From: Perognathus longimembris pacificus
Taxonomy: Eukaryota > Chordata > Mammalia > Rodentia > Heteromyidae
DNA: 64,000 nt
Assembly: GCF_023159225.1 (NCBI RefSeq)
Contig: NC_063171.1
Coordinates: forward strand, 1,054,001-1,118,000
Direction: 5' to 3'
Position numbers and translations under genes: made by a program. Position 1 is the first letter of the stretch. Each line of letters begins with the position of its first letter. Below the pieces are notes generated by a model. The model was not told the origin of the DNA and searched no databases. It saw only the letters and a program-made list of their open reading frames with translations. Positions 23,690-34,477 of the stretch are shown one piece after another.

Positions 23690-23765
23690 GTAGCACCATT
23701 TTAAGCACTTTTGACATATTAACTCATTTAATTCTTATAATAACACTACCAGAGTTTAATTGGCT
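23690..23765 (+). mobile_element. MIR-like fragment
   Basis: The text taagcacttttgacatattaactcatttaattcttataataacact follows the MIR core pattern (gcgctttacatgtattaactcatttaatcct...). Ancient mammalian SINE, short fragment. Confidence 0.55.
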
Positions 23766-23864
23766 TAATTAATGGTTATTTCATTTTTTTAAATGAAAGG
23801 CTACATTATTTTTGTGGTTATTGTTGCAGGAGGAGGGGTTGGTTAGCATGCCATGGTGTGTAGC

Positions 23865-23945
23865 CTGGATTTGACTGGAACCATGTTCCTCTCATTCTCA
23901 GCCTTTCAAATAGCTAGGACTACAGATGTCCCTGGTGCCTGGCTT
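23865..23945 (-). mobile_element. B1-like SINE fragment
   Basis: The + strand reads tctcagcctttcaaatagctaggactacagatgtccctggtgcctggc, the reverse complement of a B1-type 5' half. Confidence 0.55.
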
Positions 23946-24484
23946 TAACTATCTTTCTGTATTCATGTCTCCCTCTCTGATCTCTTCTGCCTCATCTATC
24001 CTCATTCCTCTCATGATTACATGATTACATGTAAAAGTCAGCTGATCACCAGCCTTAACACTCTCTGCAATGTAGACATATACTCACTGTTTCCAAGGAC
24101 TCTGATGTATGTAAATACGAAGGAGCATTAAGTACCACATTCATTCATGCTTCAGATACTAAAATCTCAAGTAACTTAAAGTAGTGGGAATCAAAGTGAT
24201 AATGAGAGAAAAAGGACATGTAAGTGGGTGATATACCATGTGTAGATGTACCAAGGGAACATCTGAGGTCCACATCAATTCTAAGTGCCAGCCTTTGCCT
24301 CTATAATTTTCTCATTCACTGAGTTGATATCATTCATTTCTAATTTTATCACCTTTCTTCTAACCTAACTAGTCAAATGTATACATACCTTCCTCTTACC
24401 ACCTCATAGAGCTCTATGATCATTAATTTACATATATATATATGCTTTATTTTTTACAAATAGGCCTATGTACATTCTACCTCC
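23946..24484. other. Unassigned sequence
   Basis: No gene or repeat recognised apart from a short TA run near 24430. Confidence 0.4.
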
Positions 24485-24690
24485 ACCTTGGGCACTGGGG
24501 TTTTATTTACAGCCTTGAGTTTGCTTGCCTGGCTTTCTGTCATTTGAGCCACATTCCTAGCTCTGCTATTTGCTGGTTATTTCACAGATGGAGCCCAAGG
24601 CCTTTTTGCTAAGGCTGGCTTTGAACCTCCAGCCTCAGGACCTCAGCTTCCTAAGCAGCTAGGATTACAGTCTTGAGCCACCAGCACACA
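24485..24690 (-). mobile_element. B1/ID composite SINE
   Basis: On the + strand: gcactggggttttatttacagcc...gtcatttgagccacattcctagc...ggctggctttgaacctccagcc...cagctaggattacagtcttgagccacc. It lies directly downstream of the RPS3A pseudogene on the minus strand and may have inserted into its 3' end. Confidence 0.8.
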
Positions 24691-24724
24691 TCTATAAATA
24701 AGTCCTTTTGTCATTGCTAAAAGT

Positions 24725-25442
24725 CCAAATTTTGGTAGATTTTTGGTGTTTTATACTCATTTGACTTTAGCATAGTATAGTCCCCAGTTACTTTTCCAGA
24801 ACTACTAGTGTACTGTGAAACTTTAATAGTCTTCCCAGTTCAAACCTGGCATCATCACCAAGATGATAAATTAACTAATAAGCCTTTTGGAAGTGTTTCC
24901 CAGCTGTTGAAAATCAGTATGTTGATCACTTCTTTCAAGTCATTTGTTTGCACCCCTCAAATTGTAATTCCCATTGTCTTCTTCCAGATTTGGAGTGTTT
25001 CTTGGGGCTGAGAACATGAGTTATTGTGTTTGTTGTTTTAGTAAAACCAGCCCAGAACAGACGAACAAATTGACAGTGTGCTGCCTCCACATGAGCTCAA
25101 ATCATGGCTCACATCTTTAGCTGTGGAACAAATTTTGTGATAGGTAAGCCCCACTCCATTGAAGTTAGGCACGTAGGATCTGTCCCGAACACTCTCTGCA
25201 ACAGGGTAATATTTTCTAACCACAGCTTCCTCATTCTGTGTATCAATAAGGCTCACTTCCCACACATGACCTTTGAGGTCATCAGATGCTATTTTGGTTC
25301 TTGAGTTCTTGGGACAAGTGTTTTACAAATATTTCTCTTATTGAACAAAGCAGTATTTTCACATGAAACAGAAAATGGATCAACCATTTTTCTTGCCTTC
25401 CTTTCTGCCACTTTCTGTAAAATGCTTGGTTTTGTCCAACAT
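24725..25442 (-). pseudogene. RPS3A: Processed pseudogene of ribosomal protein S3A
   Basis: RPS3A is a small-ribosomal-subunit protein of 264 residues. Reading the minus strand from an ATG at 25442-25440, decayed but colinear matches appear in order: a Lys/Gly-rich N terminus with a MVDPFS-like segment, KTLVPRTQ, KIASDDLKGHVWEVSL (family: KIASDGLKGRVFEVSL), HV....FVRLFWAGFTK, QIWKK, VQTNDLKEV, then PGLNWED and KSNWGLYYAKV near the C terminus. There are no introns, so it arose by reverse transcription of mRNA. In-frame stops, frameshifts and a deletion of about 12-15 codons before the C-terminal block show that it is dead. No poly-A tail or target duplication is visible; the 3' side runs into a SINE. 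The identification is by recall of the parent protein, but the length and order of matches make it secure. Confidence 0.9.
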
Positions 25443-25985
25443 GGTAGTTAGTGCTCAGACACTGCTATTTTGTGACTTACATACAGTTTACATTTTGCCT
25501 ATCAGAAAGAACATATTCTTTATGCTCATCCCAACCAGGGACGACTTCCTGGACTCTCAGTACAGGACTGTAACAGCTAAGTCTAAGGTGTGCACCCATC
25601 AATGAGTGACAGAGAAGCAGCAAGTGGCAGGGAGAGCTACAGTGACCGCATCTGGGGAACAGAACAGTGGAGGCCATTCAGGCCAGGAGGAAGGGCACAG
25701 GTAAACCAAAGGGGGAGCCAGAGGAGGAAATGAGCATGAGCTGGATTCTCTGCTCACTAGGGTTTAATAGGCCCCAACTAGGAGGGCGGGGATGTGTGTG
25801 AATAAGTCAGAGAAGTGGCAGGATCACATCCTATGGGGTCTTGGGGGCCATCTAAGAAGCCTTAGACTTGAAGTGGAAGTAACAAGGAGCCCATGGGACA
25901 TGTTAAACAAGAGCTGGAATCAATCTATTGCCAACCACCTGTAAATTTGCATGTTGAGTCTTTCTACTACAAAGTGGAGAGAACA
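25443..25985. other. Unassigned sequence
   Basis: No gene or repeat recognised upstream of the RPS3A pseudogene. Confidence 0.4.
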
Positions 25986-25989
25986 GGCT

Positions 25990-26075
25990 ACACTTTGTGG
26001 TGAACACCTGTGGTCCCAGGCTCCTGGGGGAGCTACCCTAGGCTAAACAATGAGACACTGTCACAAAGAGTGGTG
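25990..26075 (+). mobile_element. B1-like SINE, diverged
   Basis: Reads gtggtgaacacctgtggtcccaggctcctgggggag...acaatgagacactgtcac, the B1 5' half and 3' end with an internal deletion. Confidence 0.45.
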
Positions 26076-27539
26076 ATAACAGCATCCTCCATCCCCCACC
26101 TCACACACACACCTAAGGAGACCAAAATATGCAGCATGTTTCAGAACACGTGGTCAGTGTTCTGCAAATGTAGAGATGCTGATGTAATCAAATGGCACCT
26201 GAGGCTTCCTTTAGGAGAACCATGTTGCAGCAACCACTGTGCTCCACAGCAGAGCACCATCATCAGAGTCCTACTTGAGAGTCTCCCAACAGTATGTTGG
26301 GTTGATGTCCAGGCCTCTGCTGCCTCCCGAGCATCTGCCATTGGGGCTGTTGATGCTCTCCCCTACCATGCAGCTGAGTGGTACAATCTCCAATCCCCAA
26401 ACAATCGCACACTTCTAAAAGACACCTAGAAATGAGATGAGTCTCTACAACCAGAATGACTCCAAGGGATCCCATAGCAACAGGCATTCCCTGTGCCATT
26501 AAGCCACCAGTGCCAGATTATCCACAGACACTGACCTCTCTAACTAAGGGTCCCTCTCCCTCTTTCTTTCTCCTCTTTGCTCATCAGCCCTCCCCTTTGA
26601 AACTGTGAAAATAATTATTCCTCCTGTATTATGCAGACCCTCTCTCCTCAGGTCACATTCTAATGCAGACTGGTCAAGGTGTTTCGAATGATGTGAAGAG
26701 AAATTCTAGTGGCAACTAGAAAAGTGGCTGCAGGTTTTACCATGCAGGTACTGAAAGGAAAGCTATGTTTGGCTGGACTTGTGAGATGAGGCTCACATAG
26801 ACTCCAGGGCTTCCTATTTGTCCCCAACAACTTGTTGGAAGGATAGAGCTTAGAGTCCTTGAAAGAAGTTGAAGATCTGTCCAGTCCCTGGAGGAACTAC
26901 AAAGCTGCAGAGGTGTCCATCTGGAATGAAACAGATGTCATCAGGAGTCAGAGAGCATAGTCTCCTCCCAGAACAAGCCACAATCAGGATACCAACTGCT
27001 CCATCACAGGAGTCCCAATCATCCATCTCCATAAATCACTAGAAGGACACTGAGTCTGAACATTGCTGTTGTTCTCATGGACTTAGTTCCTTACAGGGAT
27101 AGTACATGGGTCACCATACCAGCTAAAGGGAGATAGAGCAGAGTCTGGGATGGTTCCAACCATGAAATATCTGCCCTGTGAAATGATGATATCAAAGTAT
27201 ATCAATGAGCATGAAGCTCTGCCAACCAGGAAAACCATGAGAACTCATTCAGAAAACCCAGGACTCTTGTGTGTTTGGGGGGTGGAAACCCAGTCCACAG
27301 TCTGGATGGATTAATGGGTCAGTTCATGGACTGCTTATGTGGTTGATCTCTGTGTACAGATAGTCCAATGTCCTTCATCATGCTGTAGGTCTTCCTAGCT
27401 TGGCCACTTTGTTCCTATGCCCAGTAAGAACTAGCATGGCCAGCCGAGCCACAGTCAGACAATCTTTGATGTGTGACCAGTTGTCTCCCAGAAACCAAAA
27501 ATAGAGAATACTTTTGATAAGCTACAAATGTTTATTTTA
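26076..27539. other. Unassigned sequence with modest open frames
   Basis: A 139-codon + frame (26010-26429) and overlapping minus frames are present. None has a recognisable domain, splice context or codon signature. The sequence could be an old ERV interior or simply unique DNA. Confidence 0.35.
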
Positions 27540-27775
27540 TTTTGTTTTGTTCTGGTGTAGGGGCTTGAACTCAGGGTCCTGCTCTCTCACTTTATTTTTT
27601 TGCTCAAAACGAGCTCTCTACCAATTGGGCCACACCTCTACTTCTGGCTTTTGGTTAGTTAATTGCAGAGAGGAGTCTGTGGAGATTTCCTGCCTGAGCT
27701 GTCTTTGGAAAACATGATTCTTAGACCTCTGCCTCCTGAGTAAGCTAAGATTACAGGTGTGAGACACCAGCATTT
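27540..27775 (-). mobile_element. B1/ID composite SINE
   Basis: + strand: gtaggggcttgaactcagggtcctgctctctc...ctctctaccaattgggccacacc...gttagttaattgcagagagg...cctcctgagtaagctaagattacaggtgtgagacacc. Confidence 0.85.
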
Positions 27776-29336
27776 AGCTAAGGGTCAATTCGTTATGATG
27801 CACACTTCATGAGACTAACAGAAGCCAAACATTTCTGAAAGTGAACAAGCTGTTTCTTCTCACTCCAAAAAATCTAGGATGGGTGGCATGTTGAGATCCA
27901 TTTGGGACAATGTCTGAGTTTTCCAAGGGTTTCTTACCCCCATCCCATATTTCTGAGCAGTTCTTGGCCCCACTACCTTCCAACATGGATGCAAGGGCCT
28001 GGCTTGTCCAGAGAGATGAAATGAATCTAAGACAAAATCCAGAGAAAAAAGTCAGGTGTCAGTGGATGAAGAGAAGATGCAGTGCACAAAGAGAAGGGAA
28101 GGGGGTGGTTATCTAATCTGGGAAAGGTTATGGTGCACAAATACTAGAGAGGAAAAGCATAGAAAATACATCAAAGAAGTTGCATGGTTAAGAAGGGGAC
28201 TGTGACCCCGAATGTTGGAGAAAGTGGCACTCCTGAGTGAATGGATGTACTATTACTATTTTCAACCACACTGGACAACATGTGCAAATAAGATTATCTC
28301 AGATGATGCAGCAAACTTGTGCTAACATTTTTAGCACTAACTCAGGATTACAGTTATCAGGAGCTGCTGATCCATGTTCCAAATGTAGTATGCTTCCTTC
28401 TAACTCCAGAGCCGGTCCGAACCAGGGAAGCCAGCCTGGTTTAGAGTTTTTCTTTGCATCTCCTGGGGGATGGTGCTGCCTCTGAGAACTAGGTCTGTGA
28501 ATGCAAAAGCATGGTTTGAGGACCGGTGCAGAAGTGTGGCACTGCTCCACTGAACATGGCCCTGTGCTAAAGACAGTCCACAGCATCTTCCTGTACATAA
28601 TCTTTATGATCTCAAAGGTTCAGGTTACCTTCAGGTAGAGTGTACCCTGAGCGAGCTCCATTGGCCTAAGGCATCTGTAGAATGTGGAAGTGTAAGCTTG
28701 TGCAGATGTGAGGATGGTAGAAAAGAAAGGTTGATGTGGAGCTGGGGAATATAGCATGTCCAGTTTCTCATTTGGGTCTGTGAGTCATGGACTTAGGAAA
28801 CAGGTTTCTTCTGAGCTCTCAAAAGTCACTTTTCTTATCATTTGGTTCAGGGGAAGGTCAGAAAGTTTCCCCTCTGTTTTATGACCTGTTTCAATGCGGA
28901 AGGGTAGAGGAAGGAGGCAGCATTCTTCTTGTATCTACTGTTCTCTTTGTCATGCCAAGGGGCCATATTTGTTAGTAACTTTTCTTTGACTCTTTCCTTA
29001 CTTCTCTTTCCAATCTAATCTTTCATCTTGCAGGTCACAGTTAGTGGGGTTGCACCAACCTTTGATCTCCAGCAACATCCCAGTGAGTAAAATGCAAAGC
29101 TCAGTTCTGGGTAGAAAGGAATTTCATCCCTCCAGGTGATCATGGAGAGATGCTCCAGGTTAGAAAATAAAGAGGCCATCTGCATCCCTGAGGAGAAGTG
29201 ATGAATTAGAGAAAGCACTGAGGATGAGGCAATCCCTAAACTGAGCACTAATGGATTACCAGGATCAAAGTAAGATATATGTGAAAGGGCATTCTGGGAA
29301 GTAGGAACAATATAATGTTAGTTCTGATACAGAGGG
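27776..29336. other. Unassigned sequence
   Basis: About 1.56 kb with no recognised repeat family. Frames of 60-100 codons near 28237-28598 have no identifiable product. Confidence 0.35.
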
Positions 29337-29342
29337 GTGTGT

Positions 29343-29381
<39 letters not shown>
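29337..29381 (+). repeat. (TG)n microsatellite
   Basis: About 20 TG units with one interruption, joined directly to the 3' end of the following minus-strand SINE. Confidence 0.95.
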
Positions 29382-29552
29382 GCTTGAACTCACTCCACTT
29401 GAGCCACAGCTCCACTTTTTCTTTTGTTGGTTGTGTGGCTAATTGTAGGCTAAGAGTCTCAAGGACTTTCCTCCTCAGGGGGCACCAAACTGAATTCCTC
29501 ATGTCTCAGCCTCCTGAATAGCTAAGTTTACAGGCCTGAGCCTCTAGCATCT
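29382..29552 (-). mobile_element. B1/ID composite SINE
   Basis: + strand: gcttgaactcactccacttgagccacagctccac...gtggctaattgtaggctaagagtctc...tcagcctcctgaatagctaagtttacaggcctgagcc. The ID-like half is shortened. Confidence 0.8.
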
Positions 29553-29589
29553 GGAAAACGACTTAAAGTTGACATTGTCCATTTTTTTA

Positions 29590-29945
29590 ACTCTAAAAGA
29601 ATGCAAAAACCAAAGCAAAAATAAGCAGCAATCAACAGAAATAGAAAGAAAAAACCTTTGTCAATTATAACTCCAACAAGGAATAATGCATATATACATA
29701 TATGTGTATATATATACATATACATATATATACACATATATGTAAGTAACTCACCCAATAAGGAGTAACACCTCAAAGTACATAGGTAACTTACCCAACA
29801 AGGAGTAACACCCCAAAATATACCAGTAACTCATATAACTCAAGACAAAATACAATAACTTCAAATTTAAAAAAGAGCAAATGACCAAAATAGACATTTC
29901 TAAAAAACAAAACATACAAATGGCCAAGGTATTGGAAACATACAA
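29590..29945 (+). mobile_element. Old L1 remnant with internal TA tract
   Basis: The text gaccaaaatagacatttctaaaaaac and catacaaatggccaa matches the L1 ORF2 C-terminal region. A TA/CA-rich tract (29690-29742) and a 40-bp tandem repeat interrupt it. It may be the same old element as the pieces at 30.8 and 31.9 kb. Confidence 0.55.
29746..29825 (+). repeat. 40-bp tandem duplication
   Basis: Two copies start at 29746 and 29786 with gtaac.tacccaa.aaggagtaacacc. A third partial start (gtaactcat) follows at 29827. Confidence 0.8.
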
Positions 29946-30794
29946 ATATCCAGGTATATAAAAATTACTGTACATCAAAGGACTATACATCAAAACCACA
30001 AAAAGAGTCAGGCACTCTTTAGTTTCTCAGTTTCCAGTAAGTAATCACAGGATCTCAGCCTTTTACTACAAGGTGCATTGTTCTATAAGGATCCATCTCA
30101 GGAAAGCAGGATAAAGTAGAGAGAAAGAGGAAAGAGAGAGAAAATATTCTTGTACTTCACATTCAGGAGAAGGAAACTAAGGAAGGGTCAAATGGTGGTT
30201 TATGTCTCAGGTACTTGTCTGGAGGATTCACGGTGAATGGCTATCTATACAATGAACAAATCATCCGGCAATCTCTAAGCATTGGAGACTCCTGGTTCTT
30301 GATGGTCCTATTACCCAAAGCATGACTAAGGTGGGTGCTATTTATTATTCAAAATCATGGAGATGTGGTCTAGGCTACTACTGCAAAGCACAGAGACAAC
30401 AGGTATGTTTTAGGACTTTACTTTCCTGGGCATGACCTTCAATTTTCAGTTTCTCTTCCCATTGAAATGATTTTCTGTTTCTTAATGTCTCAGGGAAGAA
30501 GGAAGACGAACATAGCCGCTGGAAGTCTTCCTATTCTGTGACATAACAGCTAATAGGAGGGGGAACGGGAAATGAACTTGCTACTCTAGTTTTCATCTCT
30601 TGGTTCTCTTTTAATTTCTCACTTTGGTCCCATCAATATTTATCATTTTAATTTTCCTATTGCCTCATTGATATATCCTGTCTCCGTTCCAGTTAGGATT
30701 TTACCAAACCTCGAAAGATAAGTGTTAACAAACTTGTTCAAAGCTCATGGTGTATGTGTATATTGGATTATCCAATGAGACTCCTTTGAAATAT
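29946..30794. other. Unassigned sequence
   Basis: No clear repeat or gene. Confidence 0.4.
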
Positions 30795-30985
30795 TAATTA
30801 ATAAATGTTAATTTAAAAATAGTTTTTAAAAAGTGTTGGTGAAGATGTGAGCCAAAGGAAACCCTTGTAGAAGGTTTTTGGGAGTACAATTTGGTACAGA
30901 CATTGTGGGAACCAGTACAAAATTTAAAAATAAAAATATAACTTCTACATGATCTAGTGATGTACTTGTTTCCCCTGTCTATATT
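30795..30985 (+). mobile_element. Old L1 ORF2 C-terminal remnant
   Basis: The text gtgttggtgaagatgtgagccaaaggaaaccc, then ttttgggagtacaatttggtacagacattgtgggaa, is a decayed version of the L1 region around 44530-44630. Confidence 0.6.
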
Positions 30986-30994
30986 ATAATTAAA

Positions 30995-31330
30995 AGTAGG
31001 AAAGTGTTTAAAGAACACAGAGTAAGTTTATTTGAGAGTGAACAGAAAACCATAGAAGTACAGAGGCTCTCTCTGTTCAGAGAGGGGCCCCCAAGAGGAA
31101 TCTAATAGAGTCCTCTTCTAGAGTGGTTTTTATAGGGTTTAGGAGGTTGTCCCATACCTCATCCCTGGGCTTTGTGCTGATTGCTTGTGTCTTGTGGATG
31201 CACTTACTCAAATCTTCTCATTGGCTGAGCGGGCATACTGAGCATTAAGGGAAGGATTTGTAACTCAAAGCATTATGAAAGGAAGAAGTGTTTGAGTAGG
31301 AGTCTGAAGTACTATGGGAAAAGTCATGGC
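30995..31330 (-). mobile_element. LTR-like block
   Basis: Read on the minus strand it has a TATA-like aaaccctataaaaacc, a GC-rich R-like segment (tgggggcccctctc) and aaataaac near 31025, in the order expected of an LTR. It interrupts the old L1. No family or target duplication could be assigned. Confidence 0.4.
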
Positions 31331-31367
31331 AAGACACATGTTATGAAAAAAAAAGACACATGTTATG
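31331..31367 (+). repeat. 15-bp direct repeats around an A-run
   Basis: The 15-mer aagacacatgttatg occurs at 31331-31345 and 31353-31367, separated only by A residues. Confidence 0.9.
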
Positions 31368-31383
31368 TTCCACCTATTCTGTT

Positions 31384-31385
<2 letters not shown>

Positions 31386-31418
<33 letters not shown>

Positions 31419-31434
31419 TTATTTATTTATTTAT
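31386..31434 (+). repeat. (AT)n and (TTTA)n tract
   Basis: About 14 AT units followed by several TTTA units. Confidence 0.95.
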
Positions 31435-31889
31435 CACTATCTTTATTCAACCAAAGATGTCACTGAAATAATACACAGGAAAATGTTAGTACCTTTTAAA
31501 CTGTTTTTCAATCAGAAACAAGGGAAATGAGGAAAAGAGGTACAAGGGGTGAATATTATAGAAATATGTTATTTATACATATACCCATAGATATATGTAT
31601 ACAAACAGCACAACTAATTATCAAGAAGTTAAAAAAGAGGAAGGAAGAGTAGAATGGTTAGGAACATTTACAAACTCACTTATACTATAGGTGCCCAGAC
31701 AATTTCTGTGGTCCCTAGGAGTGCCTTTAGTTCCTGTGTTGTCACATAGGTATACATACATGTATATCTAAAATGTCTTATTAGCATACATTGTACAAAG
31801 ACATTTCACTATGGGATTTTTGCATAGGTACTTTGAACAGATTCCTCCATCTATGATTGCGACTTTGATTCCCATGTACCTAATAGTTG
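31435..31889. other. Mostly unassigned, possibly old minus-strand L1
   Basis: The segment near 31790-31850 hints at an old inverted L1 3' region, but support is weak. Confidence 0.3.
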
Positions 31890-32470
31890 CCCTTTCTTTT
31901 CCTCAGTGGGTCTACATCCAAAGGAAATCCATGGCCGTCCACAAAGATGATGCATTTCCCTTTTCCTTGAAGCATTAGTCACAATAGCCAAGCTATGGAT
32001 ACTACCTACAGATGAGCAGATAAAAGGAAATATGTGTATTACACACACACACACAGACACACATACCATGATGGAATTTTATTCAGTGTTAAGGAAAGAG
32101 AAAATCCTGCCATTTTCAGTATGGTTGAAACTGGAGGATTACCAAAGTGATACTAAGGTAAGTAGAGTCATAGAAAGATTGCATGATCTTGAAAGAGAAA
32201 TCAGTAAGACCCCTAGAACTGTATCTTGGCCTAGTAGCCCCAAAACAGATGCAAATGAGACACTGTTTGGGGGACAAAGGGTGAACAAATGCAGCAATAG
32301 TATTCATGAGATACTATGTTGAAAATGAACTATACAACTTGTGAGTAGAGATGGGAGGAAAAAATTGGAAGCGAGAGCAAAGGATAGGGTGACATGATTA
32401 AAAAAGAAATGTACTCTTCACTTGACTTAATTTAATTGTAACCCCTCTGTACATCACCTTTATAATAACA
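31890..32470 (+). mobile_element. Old L1 3' end
   Basis: Shows an ORF2 C-terminal pattern (cacaatagccaagctatgga, gatggaattttattcag, tggttgaaactggagga) and a 3' end (gtaacccctctgtacatcacctttataataac) like that of the complete L1. A (CA)n run interrupts it at 32041-32060. Confidence 0.75.
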
Positions 32471-32485
32471 AAAAAAAAATCAAGA

Positions 32486-32555
32486 GATAGATAGAGACAG
32501 AGAGGGAGGGAGAGAGGGAGGGAGAGAGGAAGGGAGAGAGAGAAAGAGAGAGAGA
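32486..32555 (+). repeat. (GA)n-rich tract
   Basis: Purine-rich gaga/ggga repeats beginning at the A-rich end of the old L1. Confidence 0.9.
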
Positions 32556-32904
32556 TTGTTTGGAACACTTTGCCCAGATCCTTCTACTTTTCATATCTTT
32601 TTCATGACCCTGGGAGAGAGACATTATTAATACAAAATTAGGTATTAATAACCAATCAGAATGTTTCTGGACTTGACCAATAAATTGTCCTCCAAAGTAC
32701 CTAATTCTAATAGGGGCAAGCAATTAGAACATAGCCCTGAGTATGAGAGTGCCCAGACTCAGAGCCACCAGCCATCTGCACTGTTAAACTCGCTGCAATA
32801 AGCATTTTTATTCCTACTCAATCCCATGTTTCAGAGGACATTTAAAAGAAAAGATGAAATTTACCATCATGAAGATATTACATATTTTTTAACTTTATTC
32901 ATTT
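32556..32904. other. Unassigned sequence
   Basis: Near 32770-32820, gctgcaataagcatttttattcctactc resembles an LTR R/U5 segment. Otherwise nothing is recognised. Confidence 0.35.
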
Positions 32905-33083
32905 TTAGTGCCATTACTGGGCCTGGACTCAGGGCCTGGGTTCTGTTTCTTAACTTTTTCACTCAAGTGTGGAGCTCTATCACTTGAGCCACTTATCTCC
33001 ACTTAATTGGAAATAAGAGATTTTTCCTGCCAGGGCTGGCTTTGAATCACAATCCTCAAATCCCAGTCTCCTGAGTAGCTAGA
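32905..33083 (-). mobile_element. B1/ID (Geo-type) composite SINE
   Basis: + strand: gccattactgggcctggactcagggcctgggttctg...acttgagccacttatctcc...agtctcctgagtagctagagtg. Reverse orientation and shortened. Confidence 0.8.
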
Positions 33084-33094
33084 GTGAAATAGTA

Positions 33095-33320
33095 CTTTTC
33101 TTTTTTGAAGCAGATCCTGAGGCTTAAATTCAGGGTCTGGAAGCTGCCCCTGAGCTGCTTTTGTTCAAGAGGAGCACTGTATCATTGGAACAACAATTCC
33201 TCTTCTCATTTTCTTTGGTAGTTAGACTTTACTGTTTGGGCTGGCTCGGAACTGTGATCAACAGACCTCAACCTCTTGAGTAGCTAAGATTATAAGTATG
33301 AGCCACTGGTGCCTGGCTAA
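33095..33320 (-). mobile_element. B1/ID (Geo-type) composite SINE
   Basis: + strand: gcttaaattcagggtctggaagctgcccctgagctgc...ttgttcaagaggagcac...gagtagctaagattataagtatgagccactggtgcctggct. Same orientation as its neighbour 12 bases away. Confidence 0.8.
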
Positions 33321-33984
33321 AATACTTCTTTTTTACTGAAAACAATTTTCAGTAAGAGAAGTTAGACCTGATTCTTTAGTGTCAGCTGATTATGTACCCC
33401 TGATTATATTTCGAGCTCAGCAACACAAGTGTATTTGTTCTTGTGTTTAAAATATGGACATACAAGCACACCACTTAAGAAATAAATGTTCACAATGTAG
33501 GTTGTAGTTAAGATTGAATTTATTTGAGAACACCAGCAACGATGAAAAAAATTAAATAAGCTATGCATTAGGATGTGACATTGAACCTGATCAAATAACC
33601 CCTCGTTTGTAAAAACAATTACCCAAATACCAACAGAAATGTCACCTTCTGCTTCCATCATTTGTTATTTACTCATCTCCTATAAACAGTGGCCACAGTC
33701 TTAAAGTACAGGGAAAGAAGCAGAGATTTCTACGTGCTATAAGAGTAGATGGCTCCAAAGAGTGTAGTATGTGCAGTCCAAGTCCAAACTGGGTGAAAGA
33801 GGAGCTAATTTCAGGATCACAAATCCCTTTGCCCCTGCCAAAGAAGAGTGTGTCATCAAATGGCTAGTTGTTGTACCTGGATAAAAGAAAATGCATCTCT
33901 ACTCTGTGCCCAGGCACCTCTGACCTCAAAGCTTTCCTTTGGAACTCAGAATGGAATGAATGAAGGATAGTGTGATTAGGAAAG

Positions 33985-33986
<2 letters not shown>
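33321..33986. other. Unassigned sequence
   Basis: No gene or repeat recognised. Confidence 0.4.

Positions 33987-34019
<33 letters not shown>
33987..34019 (+). repeat. (CA)n microsatellite
   Basis: Sixteen CA units; no SINE is evident beside it. Confidence 0.95.
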
Positions 34020-34020
<1 letters not shown>

Positions 34021-34209
34021 CCTTTTGCCATAGACTGCAGACCCAATGATAGGAACGTATGACAAAGCAGATCTCCTGGTGATGTCACTGGCGTGAAGTC
34101 TAGCGGTGAGAGAAACTGACTGAGCTACAATGGGTCTGAGCCATCCTGGGCACAGGACATGGATATAAAAACTGCTCTGAGAACCCAGAGAACACTGAGC
34201 CCAATGTCT

Positions 34210-34440
34210 CATATGCATAATCTAGCTGCTCACTTTGTAATCTTAGTTACTCAGAAAGCTGAGATCTGAAAATTGAGATTTGAAACCAGCTCAGGGCAGA
34301 AAGCTGAATGACATTCTTTTTTTCCAATTAACCTCCAAAAAGCTGAGAGTTGAGGTGTGTGGCTCGAGTGGTACAGTGCCAACCTTGAGCAAAATAGCCA
34401 GGTAATAGTAAAAGATACCATTCAAGCCCTTGTATGGGCA
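34210..34440 (+). mobile_element. B1/ID composite SINE
   Basis: Shows tttgtaatcttagttactcagaaagctgagatctgaaaattgag, an aattaacctcc junction and gaggtgtgtggctcgagtggtacagtgccaaccttgagc. A TG/CA-rich tail follows at 34440-34477. Confidence 0.8.
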
Positions 34441-34477
34441 TGTGTGTCTCAGTGTGTGCATGTGCATACACACACAA

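Noticed and set aside
26010..26429. Plus-strand frame of 139 codons as a gene
   Set aside because: No family recognised, and its start lies in a B1-like fragment. Left as unassigned.
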